NCBI RefSeq assembly: GCF_023721715.1
Contig: NZ_JAMDLG010000001.1
Location: forward strand, 2,519,784-2,583,783
Reading direction: 5' to 3'
Length of the DNA: 64,000 bases
From: Parasegetibacter sp. NRK P23
GTDB lineage: Bacteria; Bacteroidota; Bacteroidia; Chitinophagales; Chitinophagaceae
Below, one piece after another: positions 42,011 through 52,484 of this stretch. Position 1 is the stretch's first letter. Each line of letters opens with the position of its first letter. Below the pieces are notes generated by a model that ran no database searches, had not been told where the DNA came from, and was given only the letters and a program-made list of their open reading frames with translations. Both the position numbers and the translations under genes were made by a program.

Positions 42011-45000
42011 ATGGAAAAGACAAAACGACCAATTTACAGGCGCATACTTCGTGGGCTGGCATGGCTGTTTGGCATAGTGGTCGTGTTACTGGTGTTGCTG
42101 ACCCTGATCCTGCAAACCCCATGGGCACAGGGAAAAATCAAAAACATCGCGGTAAGTTATCTTGAAAAGACACTCAAGACAAACATTGAAATAGGCTCTA
42201 TCCGAATCAACTGGTTGTACAACCTGGAATTATCGGGTATAAGAGTGGATGACCAACAGCAGAAAACACTGCTCTACATCGGCGAACTGGAAGCCTCCTA
42301 CCGCCTGCTGGACCTGTTAAGTAATCAACTGACCATACACAGCGTAGAAGTGGATAGTTTATACGCCAACGCATACAGGCCCGTAAATACCGACCAGTTC
42401 AATTTCAGTTTTATTATTGATGCCTTCTCCGATAGCAGCGCCGCTCCGGCTGATACTTCATCGGCGGGAAGTGCCATGCGGTTCGATATCGGGAAACTTA
42501 CGTTGAACAAACTGAACCTCACGTTCAATGACGCTTTCGGCGGACAATATTATATGCTGAAAGGGAACAGCATAAAAACGAAGATCAGATCCCTGGACCT
42601 AGAAAAACAACGCTATGATGTAGATTACTTGGAATCATTGGGATTGAACGGGGTCGTAAAATTCAGCGCTTCCAGAGATACCACCGTTGTTGAAGCGGTT
42701 GCCACACAAGGCAGTTCCCCACTTCCCGAAGTAAGCATCGGCAAAATCAGTCTCAAACAAACAACATTTATATTCGACGACGGGCCCGGTGGCATCAAAA
42801 CACAAACTTACGCCGGGTTACTCCGGATAGACCGGTCCAACCTGAAGCTTGATGATAACCGGTTAATGGTAAAACAAGTATTGCTCCACGACCACCATAC
42901 CGGCGTGGTAATGGGCCCTTCTGCTGAACCCCAGGCACCAGTCGCCTCCGTAGATGCAGATACCTCCGCGCCATTCCGGTTTTATGTGGAGCAACTCTCC
43001 CTGGCCAGGAACCAGTTCAGCTATAACGACAACAATACACCAGCGGCACCCGCGGGTATTGACTTTGCCCATCTTTTGCTGAGCGACCTGAATACCTCCA
43101 TTGAAAAGATCAGCTATAACGGCGAAGAATATACGGCGTCCATCCGCAATATGACTGCCGGCGAACGCTCCGGCCTGCAATTAAAAGCATTGGAAGGCGA
43201 TATCGTTTACGGCGATAAAGGCATCTCCTGGAAGAACGGTCGACTGCAGACCAACCGCAACCAGATCAATGCTGATCTCTATGCCAAATATGATTCCATC
43301 GGCCAGTTCACCAGCCATCCCCAGCTTGTGTCCATCGCCGCAGCGGTATCGAACACCTCCATCGTTTTGGATGACATGCTTTATTTTTCTCCTGAACTGG
43401 GAAAGAATGAATACGTGCGGCCGCTACTGGGCAAAACGTTCAAATTAAATACTACCCTGAAAGGCAAACTGAATAACCTGGATATTCCTTCGCTTACGCT
43501 GAACGAAGGGAAAACAAGCCTGAATGCCTCCGCCAAAGTAACCGGCCTTCCCGACGCTGAAAAAATGAAGATCGATCTCCGGCTCAAACAATTTTCGTCC
43601 ACAAGAGAAGGCTTGCTGAGCTGGCTCCCGAAAGATTTATTGCCCGATAACATTCAGTTGCCTGAAACCTTTTCCCTCAGCGGTACCTACAATGGTACGC
43701 TAAGCAATATGCGCACTGATCTTCAACTGAAAACAAGTAGCGGCAATATCTCTATTAAAGGAAAACTGGAAAACATCACCGACCAACGCAATGCACGGTA
43801 CGATATGGCGGTTTCCACCAACACGCTTGACCTGGGCTATCTCCTGAAAAATCCAGCCCTCGGCAAAACAACGGTGCAGGTTACCGCCAAAGGAAAAGGG
43901 TTAGACCCCAATACCGCCAATGCTGTATTTCAGGGTAACATCGCTTCGCTGGAAGCGAACGGCTATACCTATTCGAAAATGAAACTGAATGGTAGTTTAC
44001 AAAACAAACTACTGAAAACGGCCCTGGATTCAGAAGATCCAAACCTTCAAACCAAATTAACGCTGGAGTACAGCCTTGACAGCACACGTCCCAGTCTTAA
44101 ATCGAATATTGAAGCGTTTTTTGTTGACCTTAAAAAACTTGGCTTCACCCGGGAAGAACTTACCCTTAAAGGAAAGATAGACGCGGACCTTGCCAGCGCG
44201 GACCCCGATCATCCCGAAGGCGATATCACCATCCACGAAGTACAATTCGGCAGGAACGGCGAACTGTACCCGCTCGATAGTATTCGCATTGAGGCAACGC
44301 GGTTCGCTGATAGTCAACGCATCCGGGTGAATGCACCCTTTCTTCAGCTGGACCTGTCTGGAAAATATGGTCTTACCCAACTGGCCACACAAACGGGTGA
44401 TATGATCCAAAGGTACCTCAGCGACAGACCGGATACTATTCCATTCCCACAAAACCCTCAGCAGGCAAGGCTTTCAGGTGTCATCTCTTATCCGAAGATC
44501 GCAGCTACCTTTGTTCCGGAATGGAAGTCGATGACGCCCATGCCCTTCAATGGCTTCATCAATACAGCCGATGCCACCCTCAATTTTGAGACCGCTACCA
44601 GACAAATACGGTATGGCAACTTCATCTTCGATTCCCTGCGCATTGACCTGGAAGGCAACAAAGACAGCATGAACTACTTTGCGGGTATCAGAAGGTTGAT
44701 CAGCAGTGATTTCCCTTTGTTCAAAACCCAAGTGAGCGGAGGCATTTCCCAAAATACCATCAGTTGGGCCGTAAGTACAGACGACCGTGAGGAAAAAGAG
44801 CGGTACAGGTTAGCCGGTAGTCTGCAATCAGCCGGCACACGTAAAATATTACAATTGCAACCGGGCATTCTACTGAACGGCGCCAACTGGAACGTAAACC
44901 CCGAGAACCAGGTTGTATTTGAGGATGGCGGTCTTGCAGGTGGTGCGCTGGAACTGTCGCACCAGGGCCAGTCCATCACCGTAACAACCGGGGCGGGCGG

Positions 45001-47011
45001 GAAACCCGTTGAAATGCGTTTCAACAACTTCCCCATCGAAGCGCTTACGGCCATTATCGAAAAGGATACCACACTGGCAGAAGGTTACCTGAACGGAAGC
45101 GTCATTGTACCCGAACTGAAACCCTTCTCTTTTAACGCCGATATCCGGATCGATAGCCTGAAAGGATTGGGTTACCCCGTAGGTCAGTTGACCGCGCAGC
45201 TCAACAGCAAAGAAGCAGGTATTTACAATGTAAACGCGAACCTGGGCAGCAACGGAAACAATGTGGACATCGACGGATGGTACAACGCGAACGACAGCGG
45301 CAGCATGAACCTGGACGTAAAGCTATCCCCCATCAATATACGCAGCTTGCAACCCGTAATGACCAGCTTCCTGGATTCAATGAGGGGATTTATTAATGGG
45401 AATATCAGCGTAAAAGGAACGCCCTCCAAACCAATCATCAGGGGCAACCTGAACACACGTAACGCAAGCCTGGTATATAAGGCATACAACACATACGTGA
45501 ACATGCCGAACGAAAGCATCATCTTCGATGAGCAGGGCATCCTCCTGAATGAATTCGTGCTGGCCGACAGCGCCCGTAACGAAGCTGTGGTCTCCGGAAG
45601 AATCCTCACCACGGATTACAGTAAGTTCCGTTTCAACCTGAAACTGGATGCCAGCAATTTCAGGGCGGTGAACGAACGCAGTAGCCCCGACCAATGGATT
45701 TACGGACCCGCCGCCATAGATGCCGCCCTCACCGTGAAAGGCGACCTGGATCTGCCCGTAATTGAAGGACAGGTGAAAGTAAGGGACGAGTCCAAACTTA
45801 CCGTTATCATTAAAGAAGAAGACCCCGGGCTGGAAGACCGGAAAGGCATTATCGCTTTTGTAAACAGAAACGCGCCATTGGATTCCACCCTCATCCGCAA
45901 CCAGGTAAAAAAAGACTCTTTGGAAGAGGATAAAGTTACGGGGATACAACTCAGTGTAAACACCGAAATCACCCCGACCTCTTCCCTCACCATCGTGCTG
46001 GATGAAATGAACGGGGACTTCCTCCAGGTGAATGGTACCGCCAGTCTCAACACCACCATCGACCCCAGCGGGAAAACAAGTATGACGGGCAGGTATGAAG
46101 TGGATGAAGGCAAATACCAGCTTTCCCTAAACCAACTCATCAAAAGGAATTTCGATATCGTGAAAGGTGGTACCATCATCTGGAACGGCGCCCCTACCGA
46201 AGCCACTTTGGACCTGAGCGCGGTGTACCGCCTGAACACCACTGCCTACACGCTGATCCAGGATGTGGTAAGCAATACCAACACCGCCGCGGTTCGCCAA
46301 AGACTTCCCTTTGAAGTGTACCTTAATATAGATGGAGAAATGCTCCAGCCGGAAATCTCCTTTAAACTTGATATGCCGGAGCAGGAACGGAACGCGTTCG
46401 GAGGAGTGGTGTATACCAGACTGAAACAAATTAACCAGGATCCTTCGGAACTGAACAAACAGGTGATGGGATTGCTGGTGCTGAACAACTTCATCGCAGA
46501 CAACCCCTTCTCCAGCCTGGAAAGCAGTCTTTCAGGCGACCTCGCCTCCACGGCCCGGCGTACCGCGGGTAAGATCGTGGGCCAGCAACTCAACAACCTG
46601 CTGGGCGACGTTATTAAAGGCGTGGACCTGAATTTCGACCTGGAATCGCAGGACGATTATTCCAGCGGCAACAAGAATACACAAACCGATCTGAACATCA
46701 GCGCGTCCAAAAACCTGTTCAATGACCGCACCACCGTAACTGTTGGCAGCAGCATTGGCGTGGAAGGCGCACAAAATGCCAGTAACCTGGCGGGAGATAT
46801 TTCCATTGAATACAAACTGTCGAGAGACGGCCGCTACCGGGTGAAACTTTACCGCCGTAACAACGATGATGTGGTGATACAGGGACAGTTCGTGGAAACC
46901 GGCGTCAGCTTTATCCTGTTTATGGACTACAATAACTTCAGGGAAATTCTCCAGCGCACACGGCAGGAAAAGATCATCCGGAGAAGAGACGAGGAGGACG
47001 ACAAACAATAA
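42011..47011 (+). CDS. tamB: Translocation and assembly module protein TamB
   Basis: 1666 residues. An N-terminal inner-membrane anchor (about 14-38) precedes a very long periplasmic beta-rich region of repeated AsmA/TamB-type units, and the C-terminal DUF490/TamB domain (about 1250-1640), which docks on an outer-membrane Omp85 partner. TamB-like proteins bridge both membranes and are thought to carry phospholipid or assist outer-membrane assembly. The partner gene (TamL) starts three bases after the stop, confirming the pair. A shorter paralogue lies at 52457-57289. Typical motifs: LTNLELSGIRVDD and GKYQLSLNQLIKRNFDI. Confidence 0.93.
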   Translation: MEKTKRPIYRRILRGLAWLFGIVVVLLVLLTLILQTPWAQGKIKNIAVSYLEKTLKTNIEIGSIRINWLYNLELSGIRVDDQQQKTLLYIGELEASYRLLDLLSNQLTIHSVEVDSLYANAYRPVNTDQFNFSFIIDAFSDSSAAPADTSSAGSAMRFDIGKLTLNKLNLTFNDAFGGQYYMLKGNSIKTKIRSLDLEKQRYDVDYLESLGLNGVVKFSASRDTTVVEAVATQGSSPLPEVSIGKISLKQTTFIFDDGPGGIKTQTYAGLLRIDRSNLKLDDNRLMVKQVLLHDHHTGVVMGPSAEPQAPVASVDADTSAPFRFYVEQLSLARNQFSYNDNNTPAAPAGIDFAHLLLSDLNTSIEKISYNGEEYTASIRNMTAGERSGLQLKALEGDIVYGDKGISWKNGRLQTNRNQINADLYAKYDSIGQFTSHPQLVSIAAAVSNTSIVLDDMLYFSPELGKNEYVRPLLGKTFKLNTTLKGKLNNLDIPSLTLNEGKTSLNASAKVTGLPDAEKMKIDLRLKQFSSTREGLLSWLPKDLLPDNIQLPETFSLSGTYNGTLSNMRTDLQLKTSSGNISIKGKLENITDQRNARYDMAVSTNTLDLGYLLKNPALGKTTVQVTAKGKGLDPNTANAVFQGNIASLEANGYTYSKMKLNGSLQNKLLKTALDSEDPNLQTKLTLEYSLDSTRPSLKSNIEAFFVDLKKLGFTREELTLKGKIDADLASADPDHPEGDITIHEVQFGRNGELYPLDSIRIEATRFADSQRIRVNAPFLQLDLSGKYGLTQLATQTGDMIQRYLSDRPDTIPFPQNPQQARLSGVISYPKIAATFVPEWKSMTPMPFNGFINTADATLNFETATRQIRYGNFIFDSLRIDLEGNKDSMNYFAGIRRLISSDFPLFKTQVSGGISQNTISWAVSTDDREEKERYRLAGSLQSAGTRKILQLQPGILLNGANWNVNPENQVVFEDGGLAGGALELSHQGQSITVTTGAGGKPVEMRFNNFPIEALTAIIEKDTTLAEGYLNGSVIVPELKPFSFNADIRIDSLKGLGYPVGQLTAQLNSKEAGIYNVNANLGSNGNNVDIDGWYNANDSGSMNLDVKLSPINIRSLQPVMTSFLDSMRGFINGNISVKGTPSKPIIRGNLNTRNASLVYKAYNTYVNMPNESIIFDEQGILLNEFVLADSARNEAVVSGRILTTDYSKFRFNLKLDASNFRAVNERSSPDQWIYGPAAIDAALTVKGDLDLPVIEGQVKVRDESKLTVIIKEEDPGLEDRKGIIAFVNRNAPLDSTLIRNQVKKDSLEEDKVTGIQLSVNTEITPTSSLTIVLDEMNGDFLQVNGTASLNTTIDPSGKTSMTGRYEVDEGKYQLSLNQLIKRNFDIVKGGTIIWNGAPTEATLDLSAVYRLNTTAYTLIQDVVSNTNTAAVRQRLPFEVYLNIDGEMLQPEISFKLDMPEQERNAFGGVVYTRLKQINQDPSELNKQVMGLLVLNNFIADNPFSSLESSLSGDLASTARRTAGKIVGQQLNNLLGDVIKGVDLNFDLESQDDYSSGNKNTQTDLNISASKNLFNDRTTVTVGSSIGVEGAQNASNLAGDISIEYKLSRDGRYRVKLYRRNNDDVVIQGQFVETGVSFILFMDYNNFREILQRTRQEKIIRRRDEEDDKQ

Positions 47012-47014
47012 CGC

Positions 47015-49276
47015 ATGACAAGGATCTTATACTACATACCATTCCTATTACTACTCGCCTCGTGCAGCAACCTGAAAAAGCTGCCCGCAGGTGATAAATT
47101 ATACACAGGCGCCACCCTGAAATTCACCGATGATCCCAAGGGAAAAAAACTGTTGAGAACGGAATTAGAGGGCCTGATCCGGCCCGTACCCAACCGGAAA
47201 ATACTGGGTATGCGCATCCCACTCAGTTTGTACAACCTGGCAAAGCCCCCGAAAGGAAAGGGACTGAACTACCTGCTCCGCGAAAAATGGGGAGAGCCAC
47301 CGGTGCTGTTGAGCAAACTGCGGGCGGGCTATACCGCTGCGGTGCTCAGGAACCACTTGCAGAACAATGGCTTCTTCAATGCCACCACACTTTTTGAGAC
47401 CATAGAAACTGAAAAAACCGCCAGAGCCGTTTATACCGTTCATGCCGGAGAAGCGTATCACATCAACAAAGTTGTACTTCCTGAAGACAGTTCCATGGTG
47501 GCTTCCATCATCCGGACCTATAGAAACGAGTCCGTATTAAAACCTGGGGAGCGGTTCAGTCTGGATAAAATAAAGGAGGAGCGCGACCGCATTGACCTGG
47601 CCCTGAAAGAAGAAGGATTCTTCTACTTTAACCCGGAATACCTGTTGGTGGAAGTAGATTCTTCTTTAAAAGGAAAAGTGGACCTCTATGTTACCGTTAA
47701 GCCTGAAACACCGGGTCTTGCGCGCCAGCCCTACCACATCAAAGAAGTGACCATTTACCCGAATTATTCGCTGGAGAAAGACTCGCTTATCCAGGAAGAC
47801 AAAGTTCGTCCATACAAGGAATTCAGTCTGGTAGATGACGACAGCCTTTTCCGCCCCATCGTATTCGACCGGTCCGTGTTCCTCAAGCAGGACTCCATTT
47901 ACCGGCGCTCTTCCCATAACATCACGTTGCGGCGCCTGGTTAGTTTAGGCAGTTTCAAATTCATCCGGGCAGCTTTTGAACGGGTACCAGGTCAGCCCTT
48001 GCTGAACGCTACACTTTTCCTGACGCCCTACCCCAAAAGAACGATCCAACTGGAACTGAACGGCAACAGTAAATCAAATAACTTCATTGGTTCGGAAGTA
48101 TCGCTGCGCATGATCAACCGCAACCTGATGCGCGGGGCGGAGAAGTTGGACATCAGTCTGGGCGGCGGTTTCGAGAACCAGGTTGGCGGCGGTGCCACAC
48201 AATTATCGACGAGATCACTTACACTGAACGGTGAAGTGGGACTCAGTTTTCCGCGCTTCATATCCCCTTTCAGAATCATCAACCCCAGAACGCCGTTCGT
48301 ACCCAACACACGCATGGCGGTAGGTTACGAGATATTGAAAAGAACGGGCCTGTACACCCTGAAAGCTGTTCGCGGAAACTATGGCTACAACTGGAAACAG
48401 AACAATTTTTGGGAACATATATTCCTTCCGTTGAACTTCAATTACGTTTTGCCCTCGAATATTACGCCTGAGTTTGAAGCCATTCTTTCCCAGGACCTCG
48501 CGCTGCGGCAGTCTTTCGAAAAACAATTCATTATCGGGTCCACCTACACCTTGCGTTTCAGCAACCAGGCCGAGACCAAAAGATGGAACACCAGCTTCGC
48601 GGACTTTAATATCGACCTCTCCGGCAACGCGTTGGGCCTGCTCACAAAGGAAAGAAACGCATCAGGCCAGAAACAACTGCTGGGCAATCCGTTCTCTCAA
48701 TATGTCCGGTTCACCGCAGACCTCCGCAATTACTGGAAACTGAGTGAAGGCGCCACCTGGGCCAACAGGTTCTTACTTGGCTACGGCTTTTCATATGGCA
48801 ACTCGGAAGTAATGCCATTCGTAAAGCAATACTTTATCGGGGGAAGCAACAGCATCCGGGCTTTCAGGGCAAGAACACTGGGACCGGGCAGCTACCATTC
48901 CACCAGCAGCCAATTGCTCGCAAGCGAAGCCGGCGATGTGAAGCTGGAAATGAGTACTGAACTACGGGCCAAACTATTCAGCGTAGTGAACGGCGCCATT
49001 TTCGCCGATGCCGGCAACATCTGGTTCCGAAAAGAGAACGCGCAAAAACCCGGCAGCGGCCTGGAGGACTGGACCAAAGAGATAGCCGTTGGCGCCGGTG
49101 CAGGTCTCCGGTTCGATGCCTCCATACTGGTAGTACGATTCGACCTGGCTTTCCCCCTGCGCAAACCCTGGTATCCCGAAGGAAACAGGTGGGTACTGGA
49201 CGAGATCAGTTTTGGCGACAAGCAATGGCGGAAGGAAAACATGGTGCTGAACATAGCGATCGGGTATCCGTTTTAA
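47015..49276 (+). CDS. tamL: Omp85-family outer-membrane lipoprotein TamL
   Basis: 753 residues. A lipoprotein signal with lipobox LLASC is unusual for BamA/TamA proteins and is the mark of the Bacteroidota TamL variant. POTRA-like domains (about 90-330, with AVLRNHLQNNGFFNATT and IDLALKEEGFFYFNPEY) lead to a 16-strand beta-barrel (about 350-753) with VGAGAGLRFDASILVVRFDLAFPL, and the last residue Phe is the usual outer-membrane signal. It forms with TamB an envelope-spanning machine; gene order TamB then TamL. Confidence 0.9.
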   Translation: MTRILYYIPFLLLLASCSNLKKLPAGDKLYTGATLKFTDDPKGKKLLRTELEGLIRPVPNRKILGMRIPLSLYNLAKPPKGKGLNYLLREKWGEPPVLLSKLRAGYTAAVLRNHLQNNGFFNATTLFETIETEKTARAVYTVHAGEAYHINKVVLPEDSSMVASIIRTYRNESVLKPGERFSLDKIKEERDRIDLALKEEGFFYFNPEYLLVEVDSSLKGKVDLYVTVKPETPGLARQPYHIKEVTIYPNYSLEKDSLIQEDKVRPYKEFSLVDDDSLFRPIVFDRSVFLKQDSIYRRSSHNITLRRLVSLGSFKFIRAAFERVPGQPLLNATLFLTPYPKRTIQLELNGNSKSNNFIGSEVSLRMINRNLMRGAEKLDISLGGGFENQVGGGATQLSTRSLTLNGEVGLSFPRFISPFRIINPRTPFVPNTRMAVGYEILKRTGLYTLKAVRGNYGYNWKQNNFWEHIFLPLNFNYVLPSNITPEFEAILSQDLALRQSFEKQFIIGSTYTLRFSNQAETKRWNTSFADFNIDLSGNALGLLTKERNASGQKQLLGNPFSQYVRFTADLRNYWKLSEGATWANRFLLGYGFSYGNSEVMPFVKQYFIGGSNSIRAFRARTLGPGSYHSTSSQLLASEAGDVKLEMSTELRAKLFSVVNGAIFADAGNIWFRKENAQKPGSGLEDWTKEIAVGAGAGLRFDASILVVRFDLAFPLRKPWYPEGNRWVLDEISFGDKQWRKENMVLNIAIGYPF

Positions 49277-49374
49277 CACCTATTGTACAAAAAGCCCGGT
49301 AGAAATTATATACCTTTGCCCCCGCAAATCAGGAATGCTTTGCCCCCATTTTAAACAAGCCGCAAACAGGTAAT

Positions 49375-50250
49375 ATGAGTAAAGTTAAAGTAGGTCTGGT
49401 GCAGATGAGTTGTGTAGCAGACAAGCAGGCCAATCTTGAAAAAGCCATGCAGAAAGTACGTGAAGCCGCTCAACAGGGTGCGCAGATCGTTTGCCTGCAG
49501 GAACTTTTCACCTCGCTGTATTTCTGCGACGTGGAAGATTACGACAACTTCAAACTGGCGGAACCCATTCCCGGACCGTCCACTGATGCGTTGCAAAAAC
49601 TCGCGGGAGAACTGGGTGTGGTCATCATCGCCTCGCTCTTTGAGAAACGTGCGCAGGGACTTTACCATAATACCACCGCCGTGCTGGATGCCGATGGCAG
49701 CTACCTGGGTAAATACAGGAAGATGCACATCCCGGATGATCCTGCTTATTACGAGAAGTTCTACTTTACACCCGGCGACCTGGGTTATAAAGTATTCAAT
49801 ACCAAATTCGCCAAGATTGGCGTGCTGATCTGCTGGGACCAATGGTACCCGGAAGCCTCCCGCATTACGGCACTCATGGGTGCCGAGATCCTCTTCTACC
49901 CCACCGCCATTGGCTGGGCCACTTCGCAGGATGAAGCCACCAATGTGGAGCAGTACAATGCCTGGCAAACCATTCAACGCAGTCACGCCGTGGCCAACGG
50001 TGTACACGTGGTGAGTGTGAACAGAACCGGTCTGGAGCAGGATGGGGCGATGAAATTCTGGGGCGGCTCCTTCGTGGCCAATCCATTCGGCAGCGTATTG
50101 TACCAGGCTTCCCATGAAGCAGAGGAAATAAAAGTGATGGAACTGGACCTGGAAAAAACCGACCGGTACCGCACCCACTGGCCCTTCCTCCGCGACCGCC
50201 GCATCGACTCCTACCAGCCCATCACCAAAAGGCTGATAGATGAAGATTAA
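49375..50250 (+). CDS. aguB: N-carbamoylputrescine amidase
   Basis: 291 residues. A nitrilase-fold amidase releasing putrescine, CO2 and ammonia from N-carbamoylputrescine. The catalytic triad is visible: Glu43 (LQELF), Lys116 (GKYRKMHIP) and Cys153 (GVLICWDQWYPE). The following agmatine deiminase gene supplies its substrate, so the two perform agmatine to putrescine conversion. A TACCTTTG -7 box lies at 49311-49318, about 57 bases upstream. No arginine decarboxylase gene is in the window. Confidence 0.93.
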   Translation: MSKVKVGLVQMSCVADKQANLEKAMQKVREAAQQGAQIVCLQELFTSLYFCDVEDYDNFKLAEPIPGPSTDALQKLAGELGVVIIASLFEKRAQGLYHNTTAVLDADGSYLGKYRKMHIPDDPAYYEKFYFTPGDLGYKVFNTKFAKIGVLICWDQWYPEASRITALMGAEILFYPTAIGWATSQDEATNVEQYNAWQTIQRSHAVANGVHVVSVNRTGLEQDGAMKFWGGSFVANPFGSVLYQASHEAEEIKVMELDLEKTDRYRTHWPFLRDRRIDSYQPITKRLIDED

Positions 50251-50302
50251 CCTGACCGGACCACACTGAACCCTATTTTAAAGAACAATAAGCGCACGGA
50301 AG

Positions 50303-51340
50303 ATGACCCCGAAAGAACTTGGCTACTATTTCCCCGCCGAATTCGCCCCGCACACCGCCACCTGGCTCAGCTGGCCCCACAAAGAAGCCTCCTGGCCCGG
50401 AAAGATAGACGCGATCTACCCTTACTACGCGCAGTTTATCGCCAAACTGGCCGAAAGTGAACTGGTGCGCATCAACGTGAGCGATGCGAAAATGGAAGCC
50501 TTCGCCCTGTCGTATATCGAAAAAGCAGGTGCCGATCTTTCAAAGGTTTCGTTTTACCATTTCCCCACCAACGATGCCTGGTGCAGGGACCACGGCCCCG
50601 CCTTCCTGATCAATCCCCATGCGGAACATAAAAAAGCGATCGTGGATTGGGGATACAATGCCTGGGGTGGAAAATATCCGCCATTCGACCTTGACGATGT
50701 AATCCCCACGAAAATAGCTGAGCATTTCAACCTGCCCGTTTTCCATCCCGATATAGTGATGGAAGGTGGTTCAGTGGAATTCAACGGGGCAGGAACAATC
50801 CTCACCTCCACGGCCTGTTTGCTGAATCCTAACAGGAACCCGCACCTGAACCAGGAACAGGTGGAAACTTACCTCCGCGATTATTATGGCGCAGAACAAA
50901 TTCTCTGGGTGGACGAAGGAATCGTGGGCGATGATACCGATGGCCATATTGACGATACCATCCGTTTTGTGAATGAAGATACCGTGCTTACCGTAGTGGA
51001 AACAGATCAAAACGATGAGAACTACGCGTTGCTGCAGCACAACCTGAGTCAACTCAAAAAAATGCGTCTGCTGAACGGCAAGCAACTGAACATCATTGAA
51101 TTACCGATGCCCGAAGCGGTGGTGTACGATGACCAGCGTCTACCTGCTTCCTATGCCAATTTTTATATCGCGAACAAGTCGGTGATCGTTCCCACCTACA
51201 GCAGCAAGATGGACGATAAAGCATTGCAGCTCATCCAGGAAGCATTTCCTTCACGAGAAGTGGTGGGCATTGATTCCACCGAGATCATCTGGGGATTGGG
51301 AAGTTTTCATTGTCTGAGCCAGCAGGAACCGGAGGTGTAA
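50303..51340 (+). CDS. aguA: Agmatine deiminase
   Basis: 345 residues, usual length. It hydrolyses agmatine to N-carbamoylputrescine and ammonia. Features of the guanidine-modifying fold: WCRDHGPAFLI (substrate Asp and Arg), DGHIDDTIRF with the catalytic His, EGGSVEFNGAGT, and the nucleophile Cys337 in GSFHCLSQQEP. Placed 52 bases after aguB, in the same direction and probably the same transcript. The stop is only four bases from the stop of the convergent isoaspartyl peptidase gene. Confidence 0.95.
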   Translation: MTPKELGYYFPAEFAPHTATWLSWPHKEASWPGKIDAIYPYYAQFIAKLAESELVRINVSDAKMEAFALSYIEKAGADLSKVSFYHFPTNDAWCRDHGPAFLINPHAEHKKAIVDWGYNAWGGKYPPFDLDDVIPTKIAEHFNLPVFHPDIVMEGGSVEFNGAGTILTSTACLLNPNRNPHLNQEQVETYLRDYYGAEQILWVDEGIVGDDTDGHIDDTIRFVNEDTVLTVVETDQNDENYALLQHNLSQLKKMRLLNGKQLNIIELPMPEAVVYDDQRLPASYANFYIANKSVIVPTYSSKMDDKALQLIQEAFPSREVVGIDSTEIIWGLGSFHCLSQQEPEV

Positions 51341-51344
51341 TGAG

Positions 51345-52370
51345 CTACTTGTAAATCTCCGTCACCACCTTCCCATCCTTCACATATCCTCTGTACATCC
51401 CGGCGGTATTAAAAGGCATGGCAATATTACCATTCTTATCCACGGCGATCAGCCCGCCATCGCCGCCGAGTTGGGGCAGTTTGTGATGGATCATTTCATT
51501 GGCGGCATTGGAAAGTGGCATCTTTCCATACTCCATCATATCACTGATTGATTTAGCCATCACCAGGCGGATAAAGTATTCGCCCCAGCCGGTGCAACTG
51601 ATGGCGCAGGTGGTATTGTTGGCGTAAGTGCCGGCTCCGATGATGGGTGCATCGCCTACCCTGCCGTATTTTTTGTTGGTCATGCCCCCTGTGGAAGTTG
51701 CCGCGGCCAGGTTACCGTGAAGGTCCAGGGCAACGGCACCTACCGTTCCATATTTATGGTCGCGGTTGCCGGGTTGAAGTACAGCTGCCTCCTGCTTTTC
51801 GTTGTGATCGAGTGTAGTTTTGAGTGAATCTTCCTTTTTCAATCGCTGTAATCCTTTCCAGCGGGATTCAGTATAGAAATAAGACGGAGCCACAATTTCC
51901 AGTTTCTTTTCCGCGGCAAATGTTTCCGCCCCTTTTCCCGTGAGCATTACATGGGGGCTTTGTTCCATTACCGCGCGTGCCGCTGTGATCGGGTTCTTAA
52001 TGGTGGTAACGCCAGCCACTGAACCTGCCGATAATGTTTTCCCATCCATGATGGCGGCATCCAGTTCGTTGCGGCCATCGTTGGTGAATACCGCTCCTTT
52101 ACCCGCATTGAAAAGGGGATTATCTTCCATCACCCGCACCGCGGCTTCCACGGCATCCAATGCGTTGCCGCCGTTTTTCAGAATGGTTTCACCCGCGGCC
52201 AAAGCTGCTTTCAATGCGGCATGGTACGCGGCTTCCGCCTCCGGCGTCATTGAACTTTTCAGGATGGTGCCGGCGCCACCATGGATCACCAACACATAAC
52301 GGGGAGAAGAGGCTGTTTGGGCAAAAGCGATAGTAGGGAAAGCGAATAGTAGCAATAGCAGTATTCTCAT
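51345..52370 (-). CDS. iaaA: Secreted isoaspartyl peptidase/L-asparaginase
   Basis: 341 residues with a signal peptide ending FAQ. An Ntn-hydrolase that self-cleaves before Thr209 in HKYGTVGAVALD to expose the catalytic threonine; it removes isoaspartyl residues from damaged peptides and can hydrolyse asparagine. VIHGGAGT at about 28-35, NPLFNAGKGAVF and GGDGGLIAVDKNG are family motifs, the last forming the substrate-binding glycine site. Periplasmic location follows from the signal. Transcribed alone. Confidence 0.93.
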   Translation of the reverse strand: MRILLLLLFAFPTIAFAQTASSPRYVLVIHGGAGTILKSSMTPEAEAAYHAALKAALAAGETILKNGGNALDAVEAAVRVMEDNPLFNAGKGAVFTNDGRNELDAAIMDGKTLSAGSVAGVTTIKNPITAARAVMEQSPHVMLTGKGAETFAAEKKLEIVAPSYFYTESRWKGLQRLKKEDSLKTTLDHNEKQEAAVLQPGNRDHKYGTVGAVALDLHGNLAAATSTGGMTNKKYGRVGDAPIIGAGTYANNTTCAISCTGWGEYFIRLVMAKSISDMMEYGKMPLSNAANEMIHHKLPQLGGDGGLIAVDKNGNIAMPFNTAGMYRGYVKDGKVVTEIYK

Positions 52371-52455
52371 TGGTGCAGGTTTTCTACCGCAAGCTACCCA
52401 AAAACCCCATTCAAAGTTTCTGTTAAATTAAAAGGGATGAAATACTTCCTATCTC

Positions 52456-52484
52456 TTTGGTATTGAATTTGCCACGTAGGTTTG
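52456..52484 (+). promoter_or_regulatory. Promoter of the second tamB gene
   Basis: TTTG (52456-52459), 17-base spacer, TAGGTTTG (52477-52484): an exact match to the Bacteroidota promoter in both boxes and spacing. The TTG start of the open frame at 52457 lies inside the -33 box. Confidence 0.75.
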